From: an uncultured Candidatus Melainabacteria bacterium
GTDB taxonomy: Bacteria > Cyanobacteriota > Vampirovibrionia > Gastranaerophilales > Gastranaerophilaceae
Direction: 5' to 3'
DNA length: 64,000 nucleotides
Assembly (NCBI GenBank): GCA_934754505.1
Contig: CAKVIE010000004.1
Span: 95,375 to 159,374 of the forward strand
The position numbers and the translations under genes are program-made. Below are positions 40,576-50,107 of the stretch, one piece after another (position 1 is the first letter of the stretch; every line of letters starts with the position of its first letter). The notes under the pieces are model-generated. The model was given only the letters and a program-made list of their open reading frames with translations. It was not told the origin of the DNA and ran no database searches.

Positions 40576-43176
40576 ATGATTGATTTTAACAGATTAACGG
40601 ATTATACAAAAGAAATTTTATACTCCGCACAGCAGTTAATGTATCAAAATCACAACACCCAGCTTGAGCCTTTGCATATCTTAGATGCAATGACAGAGGA
40701 CAAAGACGGTGTTTCAAAAGATTATTTGAAAAGTCTGAAACTTGACTCGCAAGATTTTAAAAGAGCTTTGCAGGGCGAACTTGCGAAACTTCCGAGAGTC
40801 GAAACAGTCAGCGGAAACGGTCAATTATTTTTAGCTCCGTCAACGATAACCTTGTTTGACTCGGCAAAAGATAAAGCCGATATGCTCAAAGATTCCTTTA
40901 TCGGACTTGAACATATTTTACTTGCGATGACCGAACAATCGGACACGGCTTGTTTTTTAAACAGATTTAACGTTACGAAAGATAAGGTGTTAAAGGCTAT
41001 GAAAGATATTAGAGGAAACCAAAAATCAGACAGTGCAAATGCTGAAGATGCATACAAAGCACTCGAAAAATATTCTTCAGATTTGACGAAAGCTGCCAAA
41101 ATGGGCAAACTCGATCCTGTTATAGGCAGAGATGAAGAAGTTCGTCGTATCATTCAGGTTTTGAACAGAAAAACAAAAAACAACCCTGTTTTGATAGGCG
41201 AACCTGGGGTTGGTAAAACAGCTATTGTCGAAGGTTTGGCACAAAGAATTATCAGAGGAGATGTTCCTGAAAGTTTAAAACACACAAAACTCGTATCCTT
41301 GGATATCGGAGCTTTGATTGCAGGTGCTAAATTCAGAGGTGAATTTGAAGAACGTTTAAAAGCCGTATTAAAAGAAGTTGAATCTTCAAACGGCGAGATA
41401 ATAATGTTCATAGATGAATTGCATACGGTCGTCGGAGCAGGTGCGGCAGAGGGTTCAACCGATGCAGGAAACCTTTTGAAACCAATGCTTGCAAGAGGTG
41501 TTTTGCGTTGTATCGGTGCAACAACCGTCAATGAATACCGTAAATACATTGAAAAAGACCCTGCTCTCGAAAGACGTTTTCAACCCGTTATGGTTGAAGA
41601 ACCGACTGTCGAAGATACAATCAGTATTTTAAGAGGATTGAAAGAAAGATACGAAGTTCACCACGGAGTAAGAATTAAAGATTCAGCCTTGATTGCTGCA
41701 GCAAAACTTTCAGACAGATATATTACAGACAGATTTTTACCTGATAAAGCTATCGACCTTATTGATGAAGCGGCTTCTTCATTGCGTATAGAAATTGATT
41801 CAATGCCTGAAGAACTCGATAATATGGTTCGTCAAAAAATGCAGCTTGAAATCGAAAAAACGGCACTTCAAAGCGAACTTTCCGACGAAAACAAAGAAAA
41901 AATCGACCATATTGATAAAACTTTAAGAGAATTAAACTCCAACATTGAAATTATCAAAAACCAATGGGAATTGGAAAAAAGCTCAATCAAGGGCGAAGCT
42001 GCAATAAAAGAAGAAATCGAAAAAGTCAAAATCGAAATTGATAAAGCCGAAAGAGATGCAGATTTGCAAAGAGCAGCCGAATTAAAATACGGCAAATTAA
42101 TCGAGCTTCAAAAACAGCTTGAGAAAGCTAAAAACAAAGATGCAAACGACAATCAGCTTTTGAAAGAAGAAATTGACGAGGACGATATTGCACAAGTTGT
42201 AAGCAAATGGACGGGTGTTGCCGTATCAAAACTTATGGAGAGCGAAATTCAGAAATTATTACATATGGAAGAATTTCTGCACAAACGTGTTGTCGGTCAA
42301 GATGAAGCTGTTGTAGTTGTTTCGGATGCAATCAGACGTGCCCGTTCGGGATTGAAAAATCCTAACAGACCTATGGGAACATTTATCTTCCTCGGCCCGA
42401 CAGGCGTCGGCAAAACCGAACTTGCAAAAGCACTTGCAGAATTTATGTTCAATGACGAAGATGCTTTGATAAGAATTGATATGTCAGAATATTCCGAAAA
42501 ACATACGGTTGCAAGACTTGTCGGAGCTCCTCCGGGATATGTAGGCTATGATGAAGGCGGTCAACTTACGGAAGCCGTTCGTCGTAAACCTTATTCGGTT
42601 ATTTTGTTTGATGAAATCGAAAAAGCTCACCCGGAAATCTTCAACATAATGCTTCAAATCTTTGATGACGGTCGTTTGACGGATTCTAAAGGCAAAACTG
42701 TCGATTTCAAAAACACATTGATTATTTTAACAAGTAACATCGGCAGCGACATTATTCTCGAAAACACTGTAAAATCAATGTTAAGCGAACAAGAATACAA
42801 CAATTTGAAGGAAGAAATCGAAGCTATTATGAAAACAAGATTTAAGCCCGAATTCTTAAACAGAATTGATGAAACAGTATTCTTTAGAGCATTGTCAATG
42901 CAAAATCTTCAAAAAATCACCGAAATCCAAGTTAAATATCTTGAAAATCTGTTAAAAGAACAAGAAATAACAATGGAAATGACGGACGATGCAAGAGAAG
43001 TCGTTGCAAGACAAGGCTTTAACCCTCAATACGGTGCAAGACCGCTCAAAAGAACGATTATGCAGCTTATTGAAAATCCGCTTGCAAAACTTATTTTGTC
43101 AGGTGAAATCAAAAAAGGTGATACAGCCTTGATTGATGCTGACGGAGATAAGATTGTCATAAGCAGAAAACAATAA
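40576..43176 (+). CDS. clpB: ATP-dependent disaggregase ClpB
   Basis: An 866-aa Hsp100 chaperone that resolubilises aggregates with DnaK. The order is Clp-N domain (1-145), NBD1 with Walker A GEPGVGKT (about 208-215) and FIDELHT, a coiled-coil M-domain (about 405-530, rich in Glu/Lys heptads), then NBD2 with GPTGVGKTELAK (about 606-617) and LFDEIEKAH. The C-terminal NPQYGARPLKR motif is complete. An AGAGG box precedes the ATG. No CIRCE element was seen upstream. Confidence 0.97.
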   Translation: MIDFNRLTDYTKEILYSAQQLMYQNHNTQLEPLHILDAMTEDKDGVSKDYLKSLKLDSQDFKRALQGELAKLPRVETVSGNGQLFLAPSTITLFDSAKDKADMLKDSFIGLEHILLAMTEQSDTACFLNRFNVTKDKVLKAMKDIRGNQKSDSANAEDAYKALEKYSSDLTKAAKMGKLDPVIGRDEEVRRIIQVLNRKTKNNPVLIGEPGVGKTAIVEGLAQRIIRGDVPESLKHTKLVSLDIGALIAGAKFRGEFEERLKAVLKEVESSNGEIIMFIDELHTVVGAGAAEGSTDAGNLLKPMLARGVLRCIGATTVNEYRKYIEKDPALERRFQPVMVEEPTVEDTISILRGLKERYEVHHGVRIKDSALIAAAKLSDRYITDRFLPDKAIDLIDEAASSLRIEIDSMPEELDNMVRQKMQLEIEKTALQSELSDENKEKIDHIDKTLRELNSNIEIIKNQWELEKSSIKGEAAIKEEIEKVKIEIDKAERDADLQRAAELKYGKLIELQKQLEKAKNKDANDNQLLKEEIDEDDIAQVVSKWTGVAVSKLMESEIQKLLHMEEFLHKRVVGQDEAVVVVSDAIRRARSGLKNPNRPMGTFIFLGPTGVGKTELAKALAEFMFNDEDALIRIDMSEYSEKHTVARLVGAPPGYVGYDEGGQLTEAVRRKPYSVILFDEIEKAHPEIFNIMLQIFDDGRLTDSKGKTVDFKNTLIILTSNIGSDIILENTVKSMLSEQEYNNLKEEIEAIMKTRFKPEFLNRIDETVFFRALSMQNLQKITEIQVKYLENLLKEQEITMEMTDDAREVVARQGFNPQYGARPLKRTIMQLIENPLAKLILSGEIKKGDTALIDADGDKIVISRKQ

Positions 43177-43250
43177 AATTCAACTTAACCGCAAAAATAA
43201 CAAAGGTGACAAAACCACATTTTTACGATATACTCAGTAAGAGGTAAATT

Positions 43251-44858
43251 ATGAATAAAAATGTTAAAATACTTGTCTTTTGTGTTTTTGCGGTTATTTT
43301 TGCAGGATTTGCATATTTTCTGTCAGACGATATTTGTTACGGCGATGACACATTAACCATTGTATCGTGGCTGTTTCAAGGCGGAACATATAATTTCGAT
43401 TCCGTTATAACGTCTTTTTTACCGCAGGTTTTTACAAAATATCTGCCTCTGTGGCTAAATATTCACCCTCATACGTTTTCTATGACAATAGGGGCTTATG
43501 TCAGAGCTTTTGACGTTTTTCTGCTTTGCTTTGTTATGTCGATGTTTATGTTTATCGGGCGTGAAAAAACAAAGTCGCTGCCGCTTGTTGTGCTGTTTTC
43601 GGCTTTCTATTTTTGCTATGCCTCTGCAAATATGAATTTTGATTGGGCTAATTCAAATCAGCTTCCAAACTATGAACTTGACGGTTCTTTCGTTATGCTA
43701 ACCGAATATTCACAGCACTTTGGACAACTTTTGTCGTTTATTTTAGGGCTTTTTTATATCTATTTATTTACAAACTCGTTTGCGAAAAAAGAACTTCCGA
43801 AAAATATTGCCGCTGTCGGATTTTTGACATTTTTGACAGCTCTTTCTTCAATGTTTGTAAACATCATTGTCGGAACGATTTTATTCTTTTCGGGACTTTA
43901 TCTCATTGCAGTAAACGGGGAAGATTCAAAAAAATTATTTGACGAAAATAAAAAAACATTTATAACACTAATCGTGTCTTATCTTGCAGGAAGTGCGTTT
44001 TTCGCATATTACCCCGGATATTTTAAATATTTCTCAACCGATATGAACTTTACGGCTATTTTAAAAAGTTTCTATAAAACTTTTGTTTTGGCAAATTCCT
44101 TTGAAATAGCTATGGTGCTTATGCTTGCAGCTATTTTGTACTTTTTGGCTCTAAATAAATCAACCTTTATCAAAAGAACTATCTTTGTTGCTTTTGCGGG
44201 CATGGTCGGAATTTTTGTCTATTTTATGCTGTTTTCTTCTTTGGGCGAAAAAACAGGGACTGTCCTTACGGAATCACTTGTTTTGGCAAGACTGCTTTTA
44301 ATGACTTTTATTTATATGCTTTTCGGTGCCTGCCTGAAAGAACACACATCAGAACCTAAAGAGCAGAAAATTGTTTCGGTCTGTTTTACGCTCGTTTTAA
44401 CAGCTTTTATGCTCGTTCAAATACCTTTTGTATATACAACAATGAAGCTTTGGCGGGTTATGTCAAAGGAAACGAAAGTTACGGAATATTGTCTTGAAAA
44501 AATGTACCGTTTCTATTCTTTGAGAGGAAAGACGGCACTTTTGCCTGAAGATTCTTTGTTGAAAGTATTTAAAATTTCGGTCTTTATTGATGATAAAGAT
44601 GTTAATCCCGACGAAATGATAACAAACGACACGTTTTTCAAAAACACACCTTTCACAATAGAATATTATCAAACTTTCTATAAAAATCCGAATATCGTTG
44701 CGTATAAATTTATTAATGCTCAAAAAGCCTTGAAAATACTCTTTGAAGAAGGCGGAATGATTAATAAAGACGATATTGAACATATTGATTTCCAAAAATT
44801 GTATGACGATAAATTTGTACTTCATAGGGCAATAGAAAAATCAAAATATGACATTTAA
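43251..44858 (+). CDS. Multi-pass membrane protein, GT-C-like (paralogue A)
   Basis: 535 aa with about 10-11 transmembrane helices over residues 5-400 and a soluble C-terminal domain (about 400-535). It is a paralogue of 51389-53008: both have a first-helix/loop start, then LP-x-x-LNIHP near residues 66-75 and a similar helix pattern. The layout resembles GT-C glycosyltransferases that use polyprenyl-linked sugars, but no catalytic Asp motif is certain. An MFS gene follows with an 11-bp overlap. An AAGAGG box precedes the start. Confidence 0.6.
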   Translation: MNKNVKILVFCVFAVIFAGFAYFLSDDICYGDDTLTIVSWLFQGGTYNFDSVITSFLPQVFTKYLPLWLNIHPHTFSMTIGAYVRAFDVFLLCFVMSMFMFIGREKTKSLPLVVLFSAFYFCYASANMNFDWANSNQLPNYELDGSFVMLTEYSQHFGQLLSFILGLFYIYLFTNSFAKKELPKNIAAVGFLTFLTALSSMFVNIIVGTILFFSGLYLIAVNGEDSKKLFDENKKTFITLIVSYLAGSAFFAYYPGYFKYFSTDMNFTAILKSFYKTFVLANSFEIAMVLMLAAILYFLALNKSTFIKRTIFVAFAGMVGIFVYFMLFSSLGEKTGTVLTESLVLARLLLMTFIYMLFGACLKEHTSEPKEQKIVSVCFTLVLTAFMLVQIPFVYTTMKLWRVMSKETKVTEYCLEKMYRFYSLRGKTALLPEDSLLKVFKISVFIDDKDVNPDEMITNDTFFKNTPFTIEYYQTFYKNPNIVAYKFINAQKALKILFEEGGMINKDDIEHIDFQKLYDDKFVLHRAIEKSKYDI

Positions 44859-45882
44859 CAAACAAAAAGCCTTGATAATAAGCGTTTTGGGAGCAAGTCA
44901 TGCTGTTGTTGATTTCTGTTGTGCTGCGATTTTGTATGCTTTAATTGGGAAAGTTGATATTGTATTTTTGCTGAAACTCGTTGTAATTTATAATGTTTTG
45001 GCTTTCGGACTTCAATCCGTTTTCGGATTTATTGCCGATAAAACGAAAAACCCGATAAATTACGCCATTTTCGGGTGTTTGTTTCTCATAGCAGGAATTT
45101 CGGTATGCAAAAACCCAATGTTGACAATAATTTTAATGGGAATTGGAAATGCTCTGTTCCATACCGGCGGCGGAATTATTTCGCTTGAAATGGGGAACGG
45201 TCGGGCAAAACTTCCGGGGGCATTTGTCGCTCCGGGGGCAGTCGGGCTTTTTCTCGGGTCTTTTTGGGCTCTTATCCCAAATGTTGAAAACATTTGGCTT
45301 GCCTTCTTTCCTCTGATTTGTATCAGTCTGATGTTATTTTTGGAAATTCCGCAAGAAAAGCAGAAAATATACGAAAACAAAGCCTCTATTCCGATTTACT
45401 CAATAATATTAATTCTTATAATGATTTCTGTATGTATTCGTTCGTTTGTCGGTTTGAGTTTTGATTTTGCGGCAAAAGATAATTACAATCTGCTGTTAAT
45501 CCTCGTTTTTGCAATAGCGGCAGGTAAATTTGCAGGCGGTGTTCTGGCGGATAAATTCGGAATGTTTAACACTGCCGTTATCGGACTGCTTATTTCCGCT
45601 CCGCTTTTGAAATTCGGCTATATTCCGCAGCTCGCAATATTGGGAATGTTTTTATTCAACCTAACCATGCCCGTAACTCTCACGGCTTTGGCGAATATGA
45701 TGCCAAAATACAAGGGATTGGCATTCGGGTTGACGACATTGGCATTATTGGTAGGATTTTTACCTGTCATTTGCGGATTTAAAGTTTCTCAAAGTATGTT
45801 TACAGCCGAAATCGTAATAATCTCGGCTGTTGTAACTGCTGTTTCGTTAAAATTGTATGAAAAATTATTTAACCGTCCGTAA
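44848..45882 (+). CDS. MFS-type transporter
   Basis: 344 aa with 10-12 transmembrane helices. It starts LGASHAVVDFCCAAILYALIG and has GIGNALFHTGGGIISLEMG (about 96-114), FVAPGAVGLFLGSFW and a second-half GVLADKFGMFNT (about 232-243), the DxxG/R loop seen in MFS permeases. The substrate is unknown. It overlaps the membrane protein before it by 11 bp and the converging rmlA by 18 bp at the 3' end, with no terminator between. Confidence 0.75.
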   Translation: MTFNKQKALIISVLGASHAVVDFCCAAILYALIGKVDIVFLLKLVVIYNVLAFGLQSVFGFIADKTKNPINYAIFGCLFLIAGISVCKNPMLTIILMGIGNALFHTGGGIISLEMGNGRAKLPGAFVAPGAVGLFLGSFWALIPNVENIWLAFFPLICISLMLFLEIPQEKQKIYENKASIPIYSIILILIMISVCIRSFVGLSFDFAAKDNYNLLLILVFAIAAGKFAGGVLADKFGMFNTAVIGLLISAPLLKFGYIPQLAILGMFLFNLTMPVTLTALANMMPKYKGLAFGLTTLALLVGFLPVICGFKVSQSMFTAEIVIISAVVTAVSLKLYEKLFNRP

Positions 45883-46734
45883 ATATTTGTAGTAATCGTT
45901 TTTCGGATATTTGTCGGCTTTTGCGATTAAATCTTCTTTTGTCAAAAATTTCATACGATAAGCAACTTCTTCAAGGCAGGCAATTTTGATACCTTGATTT
46001 TCTTCAACTGCTTCAACGTATTGGCTTGCTTGGAACATTGACTTATGAGTTCCTGTATCAAGCCATGCAAAGCCTCGTCCGAGTTTTTCAACGGATAAAG
46101 TATTTTTTTCAAGATAAATTTTGTTCAAATCAGTTATTTCAAGCTCGCCTCTTGCTGACGGTTTGAGGTTTTTAGCATATTCAACAACTTTATTATCGTA
46201 GAAATACAAACCTGTTACGGCATAGTTTGATTTCGGATTTTGCGGTTTTTCTTCGAGAGAAATTGCTTTTCCGCCTTCACCAAATTCAACAACACCAAAT
46301 CTTTCGGGGTCTTTTACCATATAGCCGAACACAGTTGCTCCGCCTTTTTCTTCAATTTTTTTAGCTGTTTTTTGAAGTGTTCCCGAAAAACCTACGCCAT
46401 AAAAAATATTATCGCCTAAAATCAAGGCAACCGAATCATCACCGATAAATTCTTCACCCAAAATAAATGCTTGTGCAAGTCCGTCGGGTGATGGCTGCTC
46501 TTTGTAACTCAATTTTATTCCGTAATCCGAACCGTCACCTAAAAGTCTTTCAAAATTGGGCAAATCCTGAGGTGTTGAAATAACCAAAATGTCCTTTATT
46601 CCCGCAAGCAAAAGTGTTGATAACGGGTAATAAATCATCGGTTTGTCGTAAATCGGTAATAATTGCTTTGAAACCGTCATTGTGGCAGGATATAATCTTG
46701 TGCCTGCTCCGCCTGCTAATACAATACCTTTCAT
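45865..46734 (-). CDS. rmlA: Glucose-1-phosphate thymidylyltransferase
   Basis: A 289-aa enzyme for the first step of dTDP-L-rhamnose synthesis. Nucleotide-binding LAGGAGTRLYPATMTVSKQLLP (starting about residue 6), LILGDNIFYG (about 105-114) and SLEEKPQNPKSNYAVTGLYFYD (about 163-184) are all canonical. It starts at the rmlD stop (TAATG). Its 3' end overlaps the MFS gene. Confidence 0.97.
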   Translation of the reverse strand: MKGIVLAGGAGTRLYPATMTVSKQLLPIYDKPMIYYPLSTLLLAGIKDILVISTPQDLPNFERLLGDGSDYGIKLSYKEQPSPDGLAQAFILGEEFIGDDSVALILGDNIFYGVGFSGTLQKTAKKIEEKGGATVFGYMVKDPERFGVVEFGEGGKAISLEEKPQNPKSNYAVTGLYFYDNKVVEYAKNLKPSARGELEITDLNKIYLEKNTLSVEKLGRGFAWLDTGTHKSMFQASQYVEAVEENQGIKIACLEEVAYRMKFLTKEDLIAKADKYPKNDYYKYLRTVK

Positions 46735-47564
46735 TATTCACCTCGCAATTTCATATAATCTTTTAATGCCGCTTTCCACGTTCTGCAAATGTTATCATTA
46801 TACATTACACTGTGAGCAGGACGTTTGCACGGTGACGGAAATTCTTCACTCGTACAGGGTTTTAAATTAACTTTTAATCCCGCAAGTTCGAAAATTTCTT
46901 TCGCAAAACCGTACCAAGAGGTTTTGCCCGTTCCGCAAATATGATAAATACCGTAAGGTGCTTCTTCCGACAACAAAGTCGTTATGCCGTCTGCAAGCTC
47001 TTGTGTCCATGTCGGGCAGCCGATTTGGTCATCTACTACCTTTAATTCCGGTTTATCGGCAAGTGAAATCATTGTTTCAACAAAATTTTTACCGTGTAAT
47101 CCGTAAAGCCAGCTTGTTCTTGCGATATAAAACTTTTTGCAATGTTTTTGAACAGCTTCTTCACCTTTGAGTTTTGTAAGTCCGTAAACATTTATCGGGT
47201 TTGGCTTGTCATAAGGAAGATACGCTTCTTTTTTCTCCCCGTCAAAAACATAGTCCGTTGAAATATACACAATCGGGATATCAAGTTCGGCACAAACTTT
47301 TGCAAGATTTTCCGTTCCGTCGGCATTGATTTTCATTGCCGTATCTTTGTCTTCTTCTGCCTTATTTACGTTGGTATAAGCCGCACAGTGAACAACCGCA
47401 TCGGGTTTCTTTTCGTTTAAAACTTTTTTAACCTGCTCTAAATCAGTTATGTCCAAAGTGTCAACATCGGTTTCTATCGTTTCAAAACCTGCATCTTCAA
47501 GTGTAGGACATAAATCATGTCCGAGCATTCCGTTTGCTCCCGTAACTAATATTTTTCCCATCAT
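46734..47564 (-). CDS. rmlD: dTDP-4-dehydrorhamnose reductase
   Basis: A 276-aa SDR enzyme for the last step of dTDP-rhamnose synthesis. It has GANGMLGHDL (about 8-17) for NADPH, VHCAAYTNVNKAEED, STDYVFDGEK (about 100-109) and the YGLTKLKGE Tyr/Lys pair (about 126-134). Two ATGs are tandem (47564, 47561); the second has the better spacing from AAGGAA. It lies 7 bp from rmlC. Confidence 0.96.
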   Translation of the reverse strand: MMGKILVTGANGMLGHDLCPTLEDAGFETIETDVDTLDITDLEQVKKVLNEKKPDAVVHCAAYTNVNKAEEDKDTAMKINADGTENLAKVCAELDIPIVYISTDYVFDGEKKEAYLPYDKPNPINVYGLTKLKGEEAVQKHCKKFYIARTSWLYGLHGKNFVETMISLADKPELKVVDDQIGCPTWTQELADGITTLLSEEAPYGIYHICGTGKTSWYGFAKEIFELAGLKVNLKPCTSEEFPSPCKRPAHSVMYNDNICRTWKAALKDYMKLRGE

Positions 47565-47571
47565 CTGTTCC

Positions 47572-48123
47572 TTACAATAATTCCGTAACGTCTTTCAAAA
47601 ACGGTTGTTTTTTATCTTTTTCGCTCAAATTCGGCTCAAAATCTATTCCCCATTGAACATTGATATCAGGGTCATTCCAGCGGATACCCCTGTCGTGTTC
47701 GGGTGAATATTCGTTTGAAACTTTATACAAAAATTCTGCTTCATCACTCAAAACAACAAAACCGTGTGCAAAGCCTTCGGGAAGATACAACATTTGTTTG
47801 TTTTCTTCGCTCAAAATTCTTCCGACCCATTTGCCGAAAGTCTTTGAACCCTTTCTGATATCAACAGCAACATCTAAAATTTTGCCTTTAACACATCTTA
47901 CGAGCTTCGCTTGTGCTTTCGGATAAAGTTGGTAATGCAAACCTCTTAAAACACCTTTTGTCGATTTGGAATGATTGTCCTGTCTGAAATCATCAACAAT
48001 CCCGTTTGCCTTGAAAACCGATTCTTTATAAGTTTCCGAGAAAAATCCTCTGTCATCTCCGAAAACTTGCGGCGTTACAAGAATTACATCTTCTATTTCC
48101 GTTTTTTCAAATTTAAAAACCAT
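47572..48123 (-). CDS. rmlC: dTDP-4-dehydrorhamnose 3,5-epimerase
   Basis: A 183-aa cupin epimerase. FGDDRGFFSETYKE (about 21-34), QDNHSKSTKGVLRGLHYQ (about 50-67, with catalytic His in LHYQ) and the YLPEGFAHGFVVLSD block (about 113-127) are canonical. It is the first gene of rmlC-rmlD-rmlA; rmlB is not in the window. The missing rmlB must be elsewhere for the pathway to work. Confidence 0.96.
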   Translation of the reverse strand: MVFKFEKTEIEDVILVTPQVFGDDRGFFSETYKESVFKANGIVDDFRQDNHSKSTKGVLRGLHYQLYPKAQAKLVRCVKGKILDVAVDIRKGSKTFGKWVGRILSEENKQMLYLPEGFAHGFVVLSDEAEFLYKVSNEYSPEHDRGIRWNDPDINVQWGIDFEPNLSEKDKKQPFLKDVTELL

Positions 48124-48192
48124 TATACTTTCTCCGATTGCTTTTTGCGATAATTATAACAAAAATTCATCGGAAATACTACTTTTTGCCAA

Positions 48193-48221
48193 AAAAAATG
48201 AGGCCTCCAACCTCATTTTTT
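48193..48221 (-). terminator. Rho-independent terminator of the 45-aa ORF
   Basis: An 11-bp stem (AAAAAATGAGG/CCTCATTTTTT, loop 7 nt) with a T-rich end on minus, about 40 nt after the stop at 48260. Confidence 0.85.
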
Positions 48222-48259
48222 CTTTCAAATCTATAAAACTAAAAATATTTTTTAATGGA

Positions 48260-48397
48260 TTACATCATCATTTGGCTGTTAGCTTCCATAATTTCTTCCG
48301 AAACCAAAACATTTTCAACATATCCCAAGCAAGTATCCAATAATGTGCTTAATCCTGCTTCAAGTTCCATGTTCAAAAGGTTTGTGTTCATATCCAT
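48260..48397 (-). CDS. Small protein of unknown function (45 aa)
   Basis: A 45-aa acidic ORF (MDMNTNLLNMELEAGLSTLL start, MMM end) with one Cys. A strong AAGGAG box lies 6-7 nt upstream and a clean terminator follows. It is predicted helical, with no signal or membrane segment. Single-gene unit. Its features suggest a real expressed small protein; no family is recognised. It does not share the promoter/3' UTR of the other two small-ORF loci. Confidence 0.65.
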   Translation of the reverse strand: MDMNTNLLNMELEAGLSTLLDTCLGYVENVLVSEEIMEANSQMMM

Positions 48398-48600
48398 TTT
48401 TATCTCCTTATTTTCATTTTCTTTGTACTTTTCTTATCGACATTTTTAATCCATGTCTTTAGACTTTAAAATGAAATATTAAGAAATGTAACACAGTTTA
48501 TAGGCGAAACCCTTGCAATAAAAAGAACTCAACATAGTAATGTATATGTTGAGTATCTTTTTTGTTAAAAAAAGTTGTTTTGAGCAGGTTTGGCAGCAAA

Positions 48601-49989
48601 TTAAACTCTGCCGTAAACGTCCTCGTATCTGATGATATCGTCTTCCGAGATATAGTCGCCTTTTTGAACTTCAATAATTTTTAAATCGGTATCGTAGGGA
48701 TTTTGAAGCGAGTGAATTGCTTTCAAAGGAATATCGATACTTTGACCTGCCTCAAGGTAATTTTCTTCGTTGTTCAAAATAACCTTTGCTTTACCCTCTA
48801 AAACAACCCAGTGTTCCGAACGGTGGTTATGAGATTGAATTGAGAGTTTTTGTTTCGGTGACACGCAGATTACCTTTGTCAAATAGCCTTCACCCTCTGC
48901 AAGGCAAGTGTACCAGCCCCAAGGACGGAATACCGTTTTGTGGACAAGATGAGCCTTGTCGTCCTCGTGTTTCAATTTTTCAAAAACTTTTTTAACAGCT
49001 TGAGAATCATCTTTATTGCAAGCGAGTATTGCATCTTCGGTATTTATAATGATAACATCTTGCAAACCTATTGCCGCAACAACCTTTTTATCGCTGTAAA
49101 TCATTGAATTTTTCACATCATCTGCAATTACATGCCCGTTGAAAACGTTGCCGTTTGCATCTTTTTCGGAAACTTCGTAGAGAGATTTCCAAGAACCCAA
49201 ATCGCACCAGTCTGATTGAAGCTTGCAAAGAGCGATTTTATCGGATTTTTCCATAACGGCATAGTCTATCGAAACTGACGGCATGTTTTCAAAAACGCCG
49301 TATTTGATAGTTTTTTCGGATTTATAATTCAATTTAGCAAGGTTATCGTAAATTTCGGGAACGTATTTTTGAATTTCGCCCAACAAGACTGAAACTTTTG
49401 CCATAAAAATACCGCCGTTCCAGAAGTAGTTGCCTTCTTTGAGGTATTTTTCAGCTGTTTCGTAATCAGGTTTTTCGACAAATTTTTCAACTTTATTTAT
49501 TCCGAAAACTTCACCGTTTGTTTTAATGTAACCGTAGCCTGTTTCGGGGTATGTCGGCTGAATGCCGAACGTCACGATTTTACCGTTTTGAGCTGCTTCA
49601 AGCCCTTGTTTAACCGTATTTTCAAAGGCTTTTACATCTTTTATCAAAGGGTCTGACGGAACAATTAAAACGACTTCTTCGGGGTTTTTAAGCTGTTTAA
49701 GATATTCCAAAGCCGCAGCTATTGCAGGAGCTGTATTTTTTGCCATCGGCTCTGCCAAAACAACGGAATTTTTATCAATTTGGCTCAACTGAAATTTAAC
49801 GTCGTTTGCGTGTTTAATATTGGTTATTGAAATTATATCTTCTGCTTTTATAAAGCTGTGAAGTCTTTTAAAAGTGCTTTGCAAAAGGCTCAAATCGCCG
49901 TCTAATTTCAAGAGCTGTTTGGGGTACAATTCTCTGCTCATAGGCCATAATCTGCTGCCCGAACCGCCTGCCAATATTATTCCGTACAT
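48601..49989 (-). CDS. manC: Mannose-1-phosphate guanylyltransferase / mannose-6-phosphate isomerase
   Basis: A 462-aa bifunctional enzyme for GDP-mannose. The N-terminal nucleotidyltransferase has ILAGGSGSRLWPMSRELYPKQ (starting about 4) and VPSDPLI; the C-terminal cupin (about 350-460) has FRPWGWYTCL, QSHNHRSEHWVVLEG and the IPLKAIHSLQNP metal site. The ATG at 49989 is preferred over 50019 because GGAG lies 6 nt before it. GDP-mannose feeds mannan or GDP-fucose routes, consistent with the GT10 enzyme at 36.5 kb. Confidence 0.95.
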   Translation of the reverse strand: MYGIILAGGSGSRLWPMSRELYPKQLLKLDGDLSLLQSTFKRLHSFIKAEDIISITNIKHANDVKFQLSQIDKNSVVLAEPMAKNTAPAIAAALEYLKQLKNPEEVVLIVPSDPLIKDVKAFENTVKQGLEAAQNGKIVTFGIQPTYPETGYGYIKTNGEVFGINKVEKFVEKPDYETAEKYLKEGNYFWNGGIFMAKVSVLLGEIQKYVPEIYDNLAKLNYKSEKTIKYGVFENMPSVSIDYAVMEKSDKIALCKLQSDWCDLGSWKSLYEVSEKDANGNVFNGHVIADDVKNSMIYSDKKVVAAIGLQDVIIINTEDAILACNKDDSQAVKKVFEKLKHEDDKAHLVHKTVFRPWGWYTCLAEGEGYLTKVICVSPKQKLSIQSHNHRSEHWVVLEGKAKVILNNEENYLEAGQSIDIPLKAIHSLQNPYDTDLKIIEVQKGDYISEDDIIRYEDVYGRV

Positions 49990-50107
49990 TTTCTTCTCCA
50001 CTTTTTGCTTTATGAGCATATCATAACATAAATATCTGTCAATGTTGACTTTTTGACTTTATTTTTGTACCATTTGTTAGGGTAAATTTCAGGCAATTTG
50101 GTTTTTT

